From positions 1 to 36,788 of the forward strand of contig SHYW01000046.1 in assembly GCA_009692615.1 (NCBI GenBank): DNA of 36,788 nt, given 5' to 3'. Below the pieces are notes generated by a model. The model ran no database searches, had not been told where the DNA came from, and was given only the letters and a program-made list of their open reading frames with translations. Within the stretch, counting starts at the first letter, position 1, and every line of letters begins with the position of its first letter. This DNA is from Deltaproteobacteria bacterium. GTDB taxonomy: Bacteria > Desulfobacterota > Binatia > UBA9968. The position numbers and the translations under genes are program-made. Below are positions 15,666 through 23,573 of this stretch, in pieces.

Positions 15666-16708
15666 GGGAGAGTTTGAGTTTTAGGTTCTTAGTTTTTAGT
15701 TTTGAGTTGGGCCGGGTTGTGGCGCTGGCAATTGCTGCGCTTTGCTTTTTGGCTGTCGGCCATAATGTCGCGATTGGGCAGGACGTGAAATCGCTGGCCG
15801 AGGCTGAAGGCAAGCTGATGTTTTATGCGGCCTTCAATGCCACGGACACGAAGACATTGACCGACGGATTTCAGAAACTTTATCCGAAAATCGAAAGCAG
15901 TTTTTATCGCGCCACGGATGCCCAGTTGATGGAGCGGATTCTCACCGAGAATCGCGCCGGAAAACCGTTTTGGGATGTGGTGATGACGACCACGTTCTAC
16001 GGCTACAATTTGAAGAAGCGCGGTTTGTTTGGCGTCTACGATTCGCCGGAGCGAAAATTCTTTCGCGACGGTTACAAAGATCCCCAGGCGATGTGGACTT
16101 CGCTTTACACCAACTACGCGGCTTTCGGTTACAACACGCGCGCGGTGCCGAAGACCAGCGTGCCGAAGAGTTTCGCCGATCTGCTTAAGCCCGAGTGGAA
16201 GGGCAATGTCGGACTCGACAGCCGGCCCTACGAATGGTTTGGCACGACGATCAAAGCCATGGGAGAGGAAAAAGGTTTGGCTTACATGCGCGAGCTGGCC
16301 AAGCAGGCGACGCTGCGCAATGGCCGGACGATTCTTTCACAGCTGGTCGCCGCCGGTGAATTCAAAGGCGCGCTGACCGCCTACTCGCAGACTTTCGAAA
16401 CCCTCAAGCCGGCGGGCGCGCCGGTGGAATGGGTGTACTTAAATCCAGTTTTCGCCAACACCCATCCAGTCGGCATGGCGGCCAAGGCGCCACATCCCAA
16501 TGCGGCCAAGCTGTTCATAGACTTTCTCTTGTCCAAGCGCGGCCAAGAACTGGTGCGCGGCATGAGCCGGATTCCCGATCGCAGCGATACGCCGCCTGAA
16601 CAAGCGCGCTACATCGAAGGTGTCAAGCCGGCCTTTGCACCCAACGAAGTGCTTGATAACTTCGAAGCTTACGCCAAGACTTTTCACGAGATCTTTGGCG
16701 GACGTTAG
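15662..16708 (+). CDS. Iron-type (family 1) ABC solute-binding protein
   Basis: 348 aa if translation starts at the GTG 15662, which overlaps the TGA of the preceding gene (GTGA) and has GGAG 5 nt upstream. The signal peptide core is VVALAIAALCFLAVGHNVAIG. The mature part resembles FbpA/AfuA-like and related binding proteins: AEGKLMFYAAFNATDTKTL, FWDVVMTTTFYGYNLKKRGL, LLKPEWKGNVGLDSRPYEWF, and the C-terminal HPNAAKLFIDFLLSKRGQEL, which is diagnostic. The n-region is encoded by a low-complexity AGTTTT-rich stretch (15671-15708), so TTG 15707 or GTG 15719 are alternative starts that keep a full signal peptide. The protein acts in the periplasm; no permease is encoded nearby. Ligand unknown (iron is not implied; many relatives bind organic acids). 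Confidence 0.83.
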   Translation: MRESLSFRFLVFSFELGRVVALAIAALCFLAVGHNVAIGQDVKSLAEAEGKLMFYAAFNATDTKTLTDGFQKLYPKIESSFYRATDAQLMERILTENRAGKPFWDVVMTTTFYGYNLKKRGLFGVYDSPERKFFRDGYKDPQAMWTSLYTNYAAFGYNTRAVPKTSVPKSFADLLKPEWKGNVGLDSRPYEWFGTTIKAMGEEKGLAYMRELAKQATLRNGRTILSQLVAAGEFKGALTAYSQTFETLKPAGAPVEWVYLNPVFANTHPVGMAAKAPHPNAAKLFIDFLLSKRGQELVRGMSRIPDRSDTPPEQARYIEGVKPAFAPNEVLDNFEAYAKTFHEIFGGR

Positions 16709-16792
16709 CGCCCAGCCAGCCCAACCGATTGCATTTAGCCGCCCGCTTGCATTACAACAATCGTATTAAATTCATCGATAGGAGTTCGTTTC

Positions 16793-18211
16793 ATGGCCCA
16801 GGATTTACGCAGTTACATTGACCTTATTCGCAAACAAAAGTTGTTGCTCGACATCAAAAAAGAAGTCGATCCCTTAACTAACCTCGCCGGCATCGCCTAT
16901 CGCGGCGAGAACGAGCAGGGCAAGGCGACGATGTTTCACAATCTCAAAGGCTATCCGAATTGGTCCGCCGTCAGTTATATGTGCGGCAGCCGGGAGAAGA
17001 TTGCGCTGGGGTTGGGCACGTCGAAGGATAAAGCGTTGACCGAGCTCGGCGGACGCATTGCCAAGGGGTTGATCAAACCGAAGGTTGTCAAAGACGGACC
17101 GGTGAAAGAGATCATCTGGAAAGGCGACGATGCCGATCTCGGGCGGATCCCGATTCACGTGCACTCCGACAGCGACCGCGGCGTGCCGTTTATCGGCTCG
17201 GCGATGCAGTTCGTCAAGGATCCTGAAACCGGCACGCAGAATATCGCCTTGCAGCGCGACCATATCAAAGGGCCGAAGAAGATGGGCATCTTCGTTCACC
17301 CCAAACGCCACACCGATATCTGCATGCAGAAATATTGGAAAGAAGGAAAGCCCATGCCGGTGGCGACAGTGATCGGCCATCATCCGGCCTATTACATCGC
17401 CTCGACCTGGACGACCGGTTACGAGACCGATGAGATCGATATCACCGGCGCCTTGCTGCAAGAGCCGGTGAACATGGTTCGCTGCGAAACCATCGACGTA
17501 ATGGTCCCGGCGGATGCCGAAATCGTCATCGAAGGCGAAATCCCGCCCAACTACATGGAAGATGAAGGGCCGTTTTGCGAGCATGCCGGCATGACTCACG
17601 GCACCCTGCAGCAGCCGATCATCAACGTCAAATGCATCACCATGCGCAAGAACCCGATCTACTACGCGCTCCAAGGCGGCCGGCCGATTTCGGAATCACA
17701 ACCTCTGGACGGTTTCCCCATGGAATTGGTTTTATACGCGCGCATCAAAGATGTCGGCGGATTCATTGATGTCAAAGATGTCGTTTCTCTGCCCTACGCC
17801 GGCGGCAGTCATATCATCGTCGTGCAGATGACGCCGCGCAAAATGGGCGAGGTGCGCAGCGCCTTGATGGCGCTGTTGTCGAGTCCTTATCTTCATCCGA
17901 AAATTGGCATCGCCGTAGATGAAGATATCGATCCGCACAATGCCCAGTCGATCATGTACGCGATGTCGACCCGGGTGAATCCCAAATCCGATGTCCTCAT
18001 CATTCCCGATACCCTCTGCCATACCGGCGATCTCACCGCGGAAATCGTCCCGGTCACCGGCGCGCATATGGGTTTTCATCCGCGCATCGGTTCGAAGATG
18101 CTGATCGACGCGACCAAAGGACCGGCGCTGACCGACGAGTTGCGCAATTATTTCGAACCGGTGAAGCCGCAGGGTTTAGCGAACGTGCGGCTGGAAGATT
18201 TTCTGGGATAA
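16793..18211 (+). CDS. UbiD-family prenylated-FMN decarboxylase
   Basis: 472 aa, typical of UbiD/Fdc/aromatic-acid decarboxylases. Visible blocks are LRSYIDLIRKQKLLLDIKKE at the start, NIALQRDHIKGPKKMGIFVH in the prFMN-binding domain, GHHPAYYIAST, PPNYMEDEGPFCEHAGMTHG (the acidic segment carrying the conserved Glu of the Arg-Glu-Glu triad), and the late HTGDLTAEIVP. UbiD enzymes reversibly decarboxylate aromatic or alpha,beta-unsaturated acids with prenylated FMN, which a UbiX partner supplies; no ubiX is in the window. The ribosome site AGGAG is upstream of the ATG. Its position after the amidohydrolase and racemase-fold genes supports an aromatic-acid pathway. It is not necessarily the ubiquinone-pathway UbiD, so no gene symbol is given. 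Confidence 0.92.
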   Translation: MAQDLRSYIDLIRKQKLLLDIKKEVDPLTNLAGIAYRGENEQGKATMFHNLKGYPNWSAVSYMCGSREKIALGLGTSKDKALTELGGRIAKGLIKPKVVKDGPVKEIIWKGDDADLGRIPIHVHSDSDRGVPFIGSAMQFVKDPETGTQNIALQRDHIKGPKKMGIFVHPKRHTDICMQKYWKEGKPMPVATVIGHHPAYYIASTWTTGYETDEIDITGALLQEPVNMVRCETIDVMVPADAEIVIEGEIPPNYMEDEGPFCEHAGMTHGTLQQPIINVKCITMRKNPIYYALQGGRPISESQPLDGFPMELVLYARIKDVGGFIDVKDVVSLPYAGGSHIIVVQMTPRKMGEVRSALMALLSSPYLHPKIGIAVDEDIDPHNAQSIMYAMSTRVNPKSDVLIIPDTLCHTGDLTAEIVPVTGAHMGFHPRIGSKMLIDATKGPALTDELRNYFEPVKPQGLANVRLEDFLG

Positions 18212-18218
18212 GGAGAAT

Positions 18219-18302
18219 GGCCGCAAAGAACGCAAAAGGCGCAAAATTTTGAGAACCGAATTGGAAAATCCGATTTATGTGTCCTTTGCGTTCTTTGCGG
18301 CT
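18219..18302. repeat. Intergenic palindrome of 9-bp units (copy C)
   Basis: The left arm 18221-18248 reads as consecutive 9-mers CGCAAAGAA, CGCAAAAGG, CGCAAAATT. The right arm (18279-18301) on the opposite strand reads CGCAAAGAA, CGCAAAGGA. The outer 17 bp are a perfect inverted repeat. It fills most of the gap between ubiD and the ABC ATPase gene and would fold in the transcript. Confidence 0.65.
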
Positions 18303-18322
18303 AATATTCCGGGTTTCTTAGA

Positions 18323-19099
18323 ATGAAAGTCGTCGTTCACGGGATTACCAAAGAGTTCGTCACGGCGCAGGGGACGACGCGGGCGATCGGTGGCGTCAAT
18401 CTTGAAGTGCGCGACCGCGAGTTCTTCGGCATCATCGGACCGACGGGCTGCGGCAAGACGACGCTCTTGCACATCATCGCCGGGTTGGAAATGCCGAGCA
18501 CCGGTTCGGTGCAGTTTATCGGCGAGCAGCACGGCAAATCGATGGTGTCGATGGTGTTTCAAGAGTCGGCGCTGATGCCCTGGCGCAACGTCGAAGAAAA
18601 CGTTCCCTTGGGCGCCGAGTTCCGCAAGGAAGATCCGTCGATCTATAAGAAAGTCAGCCGGTTTTTTCTCGAAGTGGTCAGGCTTTTGGATTTCGCCGGC
18701 GCGCAAACCCACGAACTCTCCGGCGGCATGAAACAAAAAGTTGCCATCGCCCGCGCCCTCGCCAACGATCCCGAAGTGATCCTCATGGACGAACCGTTCG
18801 CCAGCTTGGATGCGCAGACGCGCTTGCTTATGCGCGAAGAGCTGTTGCGCATCTGGGAACGTGACAAGAAAACCGTCATTCTCGTCACCCACAATCTCGA
18901 CGAAGCGGTGATGCTCTGCGACCGTATCGCGGTGATGAGTTCGCGGCCGGGACTGATCAAAAGCGTCATCACCGTCGACGTGCCGCGGCCGCGCACGATG
19001 AAAAGCATGAAGGATCCCGATTTCGCCGATTGCATGGACAAGATTTGGAACTTGATGAAGTACGATGTCGAATATTCAATGGATCGGCCTCATTCGTAG
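18323..19099 (+). CDS. ABC transporter ATPase, SsuB/TauB (NitT/TauT) type
   Basis: 258 aa. Walker A is GPTGCGKTT, the Q-loop is MVFQESALMPWRNVEEN, the signature is LSGGMKQKVAIARAL, Walker B is VILMDEPFASLDAQTR, and the switch His lies in VILVTHNLDEAVMLCDR. All catalytic residues are intact. The MPWRNVEEN segment is typical of nitrate/sulfonate/taurine importers. It would energise import of an organic anion at the inner membrane, but no permease is adjacent on either side and the nearest solute-binding gene upstream is of the iron type. No good ribosome site precedes the ATG, so it may depend on read-through past the palindrome from ubiD. Family very sure; partner unknown. Confidence 0.93.
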   Translation: MKVVVHGITKEFVTAQGTTRAIGGVNLEVRDREFFGIIGPTGCGKTTLLHIIAGLEMPSTGSVQFIGEQHGKSMVSMVFQESALMPWRNVEENVPLGAEFRKEDPSIYKKVSRFFLEVVRLLDFAGAQTHELSGGMKQKVAIARALANDPEVILMDEPFASLDAQTRLLMREELLRIWERDKKTVILVTHNLDEAVMLCDRIAVMSSRPGLIKSVITVDVPRPRTMKSMKDPDFADCMDKIWNLMKYDVEYSMDRPHS

Positions 19100-19157
19100 C
19101 AACCGCTAAAAGTTACGAACTCGATCTTTGGTTGCTTTCGAAAGGTGACGGATTCTC

Positions 19158-20624
19158 ATGCGATTCGGTGATTTTGAACAGCGCGCGCGGCGCATCCTGA
19201 TAATTAGCTTACTCTTCCTAGTGCCTGTGGCTCAGGCGCTGCTGCCCATCGACGATCCTGATATCTGGTGGCGATTACGCACGGGTGAATGGATCGCCAC
19301 TCACCACGCCGTGCCCTATGCAGAATACTTTTCCGCCAACGATATCGGCAAATCCTGGATCGAGTATAGCTGGTTGTTCGCGTTGTTGGTTTACTGGGTT
19401 CATTCGTATCTCGGGCTTGTCGGGCTTGTCTACTTCGTTGTCTTGATGGGGTATGCGATCGCCTACGCGGCTTACCGATTGATCCGCACTGCTGGGTTGC
19501 CATTTCTTGTTCAGGTTGCACTGCTTGCGATGGCGTTAGGCACGATGAAGTCGGTGATGACGCCCCGGCCGTGGTTGATAACTATTCTATTTTTTGCGTT
19601 AGAATTATTTGTCATCTATCGTGCGAGGACGACTGGAAATACGCGCTTGGTATGGTTCTTGCCGATATTGTTTGGTGTTTAGGCCAATTGTCATATTCAG
19701 TTTGTCTACGGTTTGGCCGCTGTGGGGCTGCTTTTTGGCGAGGCCCTGTTAGTTAGTTGCGCTCGATCGCGCGGCTGGAACTGGGCTGTGCCGACGCTCC
19801 CGGTGCGCACTCTTGCGTCGGTGACACTCGCCTGCATTGTGTCGACGTTTGTAACGCCTTACCACTATTTACTGTACGCTCAAGTGTTTCGCTACATGTT
19901 TGTCGACGTCGGGAACTTTCAGTTCCTTGCCGAAATGCACCCAATGTTTTTTCGCTCACCTGGCGATTGGCTGGTTTTGACTCTAACTCTTTGTGCCGCA
20001 TTCGCGTTGGGTTGGCAAAGGAAGTCGTCGCCATTTTCGATAATGTTGCTTTTGATCGCAGTGTTTGTTGGGTATCGTGCGCGTCGGGATGTCTGGATGA
20101 TCGCGCTCGTTTCACTTGCAATTATCGCCGACACGGCTCGCTCCGTTGTGCCTAAAAGGGATGATGATGGCATCAGCAAAGGACAGTTGGGCGTCGCGAT
20201 ACTGATGTCGCTAGTTGCCGTCTATTTTCTCGGTCAGGGCCGCGGCATTGACGAAAGAAACCTCAAAACCATAGTCCAAGAAAAATTTCCAGTTCAAGCG
20301 GTAAGCTACGTTAAAAGTAATCGTCTCTCTGGGCCGCTTCTTAACCACTTCGATTGGGGCGGATTCCTGATCTGGAGTTTGCCGGGAGTTCCCGTTTCGA
20401 TGGATGGTCGAACGGGACTATATGGCGATCGAAGAATTGAACGCTCCTTAGAGACATGGAATGGAGGGGTGGGATGGGAAACGGATCCGGATTTGCTGAA
20501 CGCAAGACTCGTAATTGCTGAAAAAGATCGCCCTTTGACAAAACTCTTGCGGCATCAGGAAAACTTTAAAATCGTTTATGAAGATGGCACGGCTGTCGTT
20601 TTTATCCGGTTGATCGGATTTTAA
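19158..20624 (+). pseudogene. Multi-spanning GT-C-like membrane protein with internal amber stop
   Basis: A single reading frame of 488 codons is interrupted by TAG at 19680-19682 (codon 175); the frame continues without shift through ANCHIQFVYGLAAVGLLFGE to the natural stop. The N-terminal part has LLPIDDPDIWWRLRTGEWIA and VPYAEYFSANDIGKSWIEYS, as in GT-C glycosyltransferase-like membrane proteins (DPDxWWHL... and pWi...). Many hydrophobic segments are present, and the C-terminal third is a soluble domain (GPLLNHFDWGGFLIWSLPGV). The stop stands where relatives have the Trp of a W-A-N-x-H motif, so a single TGG to TAG change explains it. As read, only about five membrane segments would be made, or a fragment could restart at the ATG 19713. 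An assembly error cannot be excluded. Role unknown, possibly surface glycan assembly. Confidence 0.75.
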
Positions 20625-20793
20625 GTTGGTGCGCCCTTTGTTGCTTTGTCTTGAAAGCGTTGGAAGCAAATATTCAGAGTGTTTTGGGACCGTTGAGAGC
20701 TAGCGGAAGTTCAATTCGTCAACTGTCCATAACAATGTCTCTTGCAATTCGCTTGAGAAAAACTACATTCAATCATCAAGGAGGATTTTTATC

Positions 20794-21515
20794 ATGAAGA
20801 AATTTTACAATTTTGAATCAGCTTTATTAGCCCTGGCTCTATTGGTGAGTAATGGTTGCGGTACACAGCTGAGCGATTATCGCGAGATTCTGCGCCGCGT
20901 CGAGCGCATCGCCGGTGAGTTGGACTTGGATCAAGCGCGCAAGCCGCACGAAGTTTTGGCGTTTTACGGCGTGAAGAGCGGCTATAAGGTTGCGGACCTT
21001 TGGGCTGGACGCGGCTACTACACGGCGATTCTTTCCGAGACCGTGGGCGCGAGCGGATTAGTCTAGTCTACACGCAAAATCCTAACTCGCGCGACGAGAT
21101 CAATCAGCGTTGGAAAGCGCCTAAGTTCGCCAATGTCAAAGTGGTCGATGGTACTTTTGACAAACTGCTGTTGCCGCAGGATGGCTCTCTCGATTTCGTC
21201 CTGATCCATCTCAATTATCATGATGTCGATCCGGCCATGCGCGGCGCCATGAACAAATCGATTCTCGGCGCGCTCAAACGGGGCGGCACCTACGCCGTGG
21301 TCGATCACTCGGCCAAGGACGGCACGGGCAACGAGGCGAATAAGACGCTGCATCGCATCGACAAAGGCCAAGTGATCAAAGACGTGACCGCCGCCGGTTT
21401 CACCTTCGGTAACGAAGGCGACATGCTGCGCGTGCCCAGCGACCCGCGCGATTTCAACGTCAACAAAGAGCGCAACAAAGACGATCGTTTTGTCTTGGCG
21501 TTTCAAAAACCGTAG
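20794..21515 (+). pseudogene. Exported COG4798-like methyltransferase-fold protein, frameshifted by a 5-bp duplication
   Basis: Starts at ATG 20794 with AAGGAGG (20778-20784) upstream. It has a hydrophobic leader ending in SNGC, a loose lipobox, then REILRRVERIAGELDLDQARKP and the SAM-loop-like VADLWAGRGYYTAIL. The frame ends at TAG 21064-21066, and the missing rest (YTQNPNSRDEINQRW onward to DRFVLAFQKP) continues in another frame to 21515. TAGTC is tandemly duplicated at 21059-21068; removing one copy restores GLVYTQNP and a 238-aa protein, the same size as the two intact paralogues (243 and 237 aa). The downstream part keeps VVDHSAKDGTG and LHRIDKGQV, the conserved motifs of this family. 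It is probably inactivated by replication slippage, unless this is a sequencing artefact or phase-variable. Confidence 0.8.
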
Positions 21516-21543
21516 GCTGTTACGGCTTCTTGGCTAGGAGTGG

Positions 21544-22275
21544 ATGATGACTATTGTCCGACATTTGATCGATAAACGAATGCTACCGATGGTCGTCGCG
21601 TTAGCCTTCGCCGGCTGCGCGGCGACATCGATGGTGGTGAACTACGGCGAGATTCTCACCAACGTGAACCGTCCCGAAACGGAGCGCGCCATCGACGCGG
21701 TGCGCAAGCCCAACGAGGTGATGGCTTTCTACGGCGTGAAGAGCGGTCAAAAAGTCGCCGATATTTTAGCCAGCCGCGGTTACTATACGGCGATCTTATC
21801 GCAGCTGGTTGGCGCCCAAGGCGTTGTCTACTCGGCCAATCCCGCGCCGCGCCAAGAGTTGCACGACCGATTGAAGCAGCCGGGCATGAGTAATGTGCGC
21901 GTGCTCGATGGGCCGTTCGATAAATTGGCGCTGCCCCAGGATGCTTCGCTCGATTTTGTTTTGCTCCATCTCGATTATCACGAAATCGCCGCCGACGTGC
22001 GCGGCGCGATGAACAAACGCCTCATCGGCGCGCTCAAACCGGGCGGCAGCTACGGCGTCGTCGATCATTCCGCCAAAGAAGGCGTCGGCGACAGCGAAGC
22101 GAAAACCCTGCACCGCATGGACAAGCTGTTGGTAATTAAGGAGGCGACCAGCGTCGGTTTTCGCTTGGCCGAAGAAGGCAAGATGCTAAGCCGCGCCGAC
22201 GACACGCGGGATTTTAGCGTCACCAAGATCCGCGACCGAAGCGATCGCTTTGTGCTCAAATTTGTCAAGCCGTGA
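21544..22275 (+). CDS. Lipoprotein-like COG4798-type methyltransferase-fold protein
   Basis: 243 aa. The N-terminus (LPMVVALAFAGCAATS) is a lipoprotein-type signal with Cys after AG. It then shows NRPETERAIDAVRKPNEVMA, FYGVKSGQKVADILASRGYY (the SAM loop, but with Ser replacing the first Gly of the AGxG seen in its sisters), LPQDASLDFVLLHLDYHEI, YGVVDHSAKEGVGD and TLHRMDKLLVIKEA, all features of COG4798 (annotated as predicted methyltransferases). It lies 28 bp after the frameshifted paralogue, so the pair looks like a tandem duplication in one operon; TAGGAG precedes the ATG pair at 21544/21547. Location is expected to be periplasm or outer membrane, where SAM is not known to be available, so catalysis is doubtful. 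The DHSAK and LHRxD motifs are nevertheless kept. Confidence 0.82.
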   Translation: MMTIVRHLIDKRMLPMVVALAFAGCAATSMVVNYGEILTNVNRPETERAIDAVRKPNEVMAFYGVKSGQKVADILASRGYYTAILSQLVGAQGVVYSANPAPRQELHDRLKQPGMSNVRVLDGPFDKLALPQDASLDFVLLHLDYHEIAADVRGAMNKRLIGALKPGGSYGVVDHSAKEGVGDSEAKTLHRMDKLLVIKEATSVGFRLAEEGKMLSRADDTRDFSVTKIRDRSDRFVLKFVKP

Positions 22276-22343
22276 GCGTTTGAATCCAGTTTGCGTCATC
22301 ATACGGGCGCAGCATGATGCGCTCTTAGCAATTTTCTATTCGA

Positions 22344-23420
22344 CTAGCGCAGCGCCGGCACCACTTGCTCGGCGAGCAGTTTGATCGCTTCATCATAATC
22401 CGGTCCGAGTTTGGCGAAGGCGACGTGGTCGTAGCCGAGCTTTTCGGCGTCGGCGACGAGTTCGATGATTTGATCTCGCACTTCTTCCGGCCTACCGGCG
22501 GCGTAGTAGCAGCGCAGCATTTGGTCGGTGACCAGTGTCGATGCTTGTTCGACCGTGGCGCCGGATTCGAAGGCGGCTTTCAATTTCAGCACTTGTTCGC
22601 GCGCTACTCCCATTCGACTATATTCCTCCGGCGTAAAACCCAGCGCTTCCCATTGCAGGATTGAATGCGCGACCTGGCGCTTGGGAAATTCGATCGCTGC
22701 TTCTCGGTTGCTGGAAATGGAAACATTCAGCTCGCAGACTTTGCGCAGCCGTTTGTTGGGATTCACAGCCTTCGCCGCAGCTTCAGCGGTTGCGATCATT
22801 TCTTCTAATCTGCCTGCTTTGAGCATCGGAATGTAAGTTCCTGAACTCAGCAATCCATCCATCACTTGGCCGCATAGACGCAATGCCTGCGGGCCGTTGC
22901 CGCCGCCGTAAAATTTGAAGCTCGCTTGGGGCTTGAAAGCGAGTTGGAATTTTCCGCTTTCTTGCAAGCGATAGTATTCGCAGAGAAAAGGATATTCGCC
23001 GTAGGAGAGTGCTTCGCCTGCGAGCGCGCGGCGCAATAGTTGGGTGGTCTCGCGGACCATGGCGATGGGCTTGGCCGTCTGCAGATGCTGCGGCGCTTGG
23101 CCGAGATCGCCGCGGGCGATGCCGATACTGATCTCTTCACCGGGGCGTAATTCCGATAACGCGCCGAGAGCGTCGGCGATGTCGAGCGGATTGTGAAAGT
23201 AGGGCACCATGACCGCGGTGCCCAGCCGGATCGGCACCCGCGCAGCGACGGCGGTCATGACCACCAGCTGGCTGCGGTAGCGGATGTTGTCGTTGAACCA
23301 GAGCTGGCAGAAGCCGTTATCGCGCGCCAGCTCGGCTTGGCGGATCAATTCGGGCACGGTGTAATGATTCGCCAGATGAGTGACGAATTGTAGGCCGAGC
23401 TCGCCGGTGAAGATTGCCAT
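22344..23420 (-). CDS. LLM-class flavin-dependent oxidoreductase
   Basis: 358 aa. Family marks: LIRQAELARDNGFCQLWFND, VPIRLGTAVMVPYFHNPLDI, the ELRPGEEISIGIARGDLGQ loop, the FKFYGGGNGPQALRLCGQVM segment and VRDQIIELVADAEKLGYDHV near the end. This is the bacterial luciferase-like barrel, using reduced FMN or F420, probably for oxidation of a small organic compound in the cytosol. It is not closely similar to the LLM protein at 262-1299 (different subfamily by eye). It is transcribed after the ornithine cyclodeaminase-like gene, from which it is separated by palindrome D. The ATG at 23420 has only a weak GAGAA-type ribosome site. Substrate unknown. Confidence 0.88.
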   Translation of the reverse strand: MAIFTGELGLQFVTHLANHYTVPELIRQAELARDNGFCQLWFNDNIRYRSQLVVMTAVAARVPIRLGTAVMVPYFHNPLDIADALGALSELRPGEEISIGIARGDLGQAPQHLQTAKPIAMVRETTQLLRRALAGEALSYGEYPFLCEYYRLQESGKFQLAFKPQASFKFYGGGNGPQALRLCGQVMDGLLSSGTYIPMLKAGRLEEMIATAEAAAKAVNPNKRLRKVCELNVSISSNREAAIEFPKRQVAHSILQWEALGFTPEEYSRMGVAREQVLKLKAAFESGATVEQASTLVTDQMLRCYYAAGRPEEVRDQIIELVADAEKLGYDHVAFAKLGPDYDEAIKLLAEQVVPALR

Positions 23421-23472
23421 AGTTTGCTGTTCTCAGCGCTAGCGGCGTCGTTAGCTATTGGCCGATCTGATT

Positions 23473-23556
23473 TATCACCACGAAGGACACGAAGATCACG
23501 AAGTTCGGAATTTGAACTATCCGAACCCGTCGTGTCCTTCGTGCCTTCGTGGTGAA
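23473..23556. repeat. Intergenic palindrome of 9-bp units (copy D)
   Basis: The left arm (23478 on) is CACGAAGGA, CACGAAGAT, CACGAAGTT. The right arm, read on the other strand, is CACGAAGG, CACGAAGGA, CACGA. A second inner stem TTCGGA / TCCGAA closes the loop. It lies between two minus-strand genes and could make a roughly 80-nt hairpin in their shared transcript. Confidence 0.7.
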
Positions 23557-23573
23557 AGTATTATTTCGCTCGG

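Noticed and set aside
20742-20769. TTGCAA ... TACATT promoter before the frameshifted methyltransferase-fold gene
   Set aside because: Only four of six matches in each box and 16-bp spacing; too weak to list.
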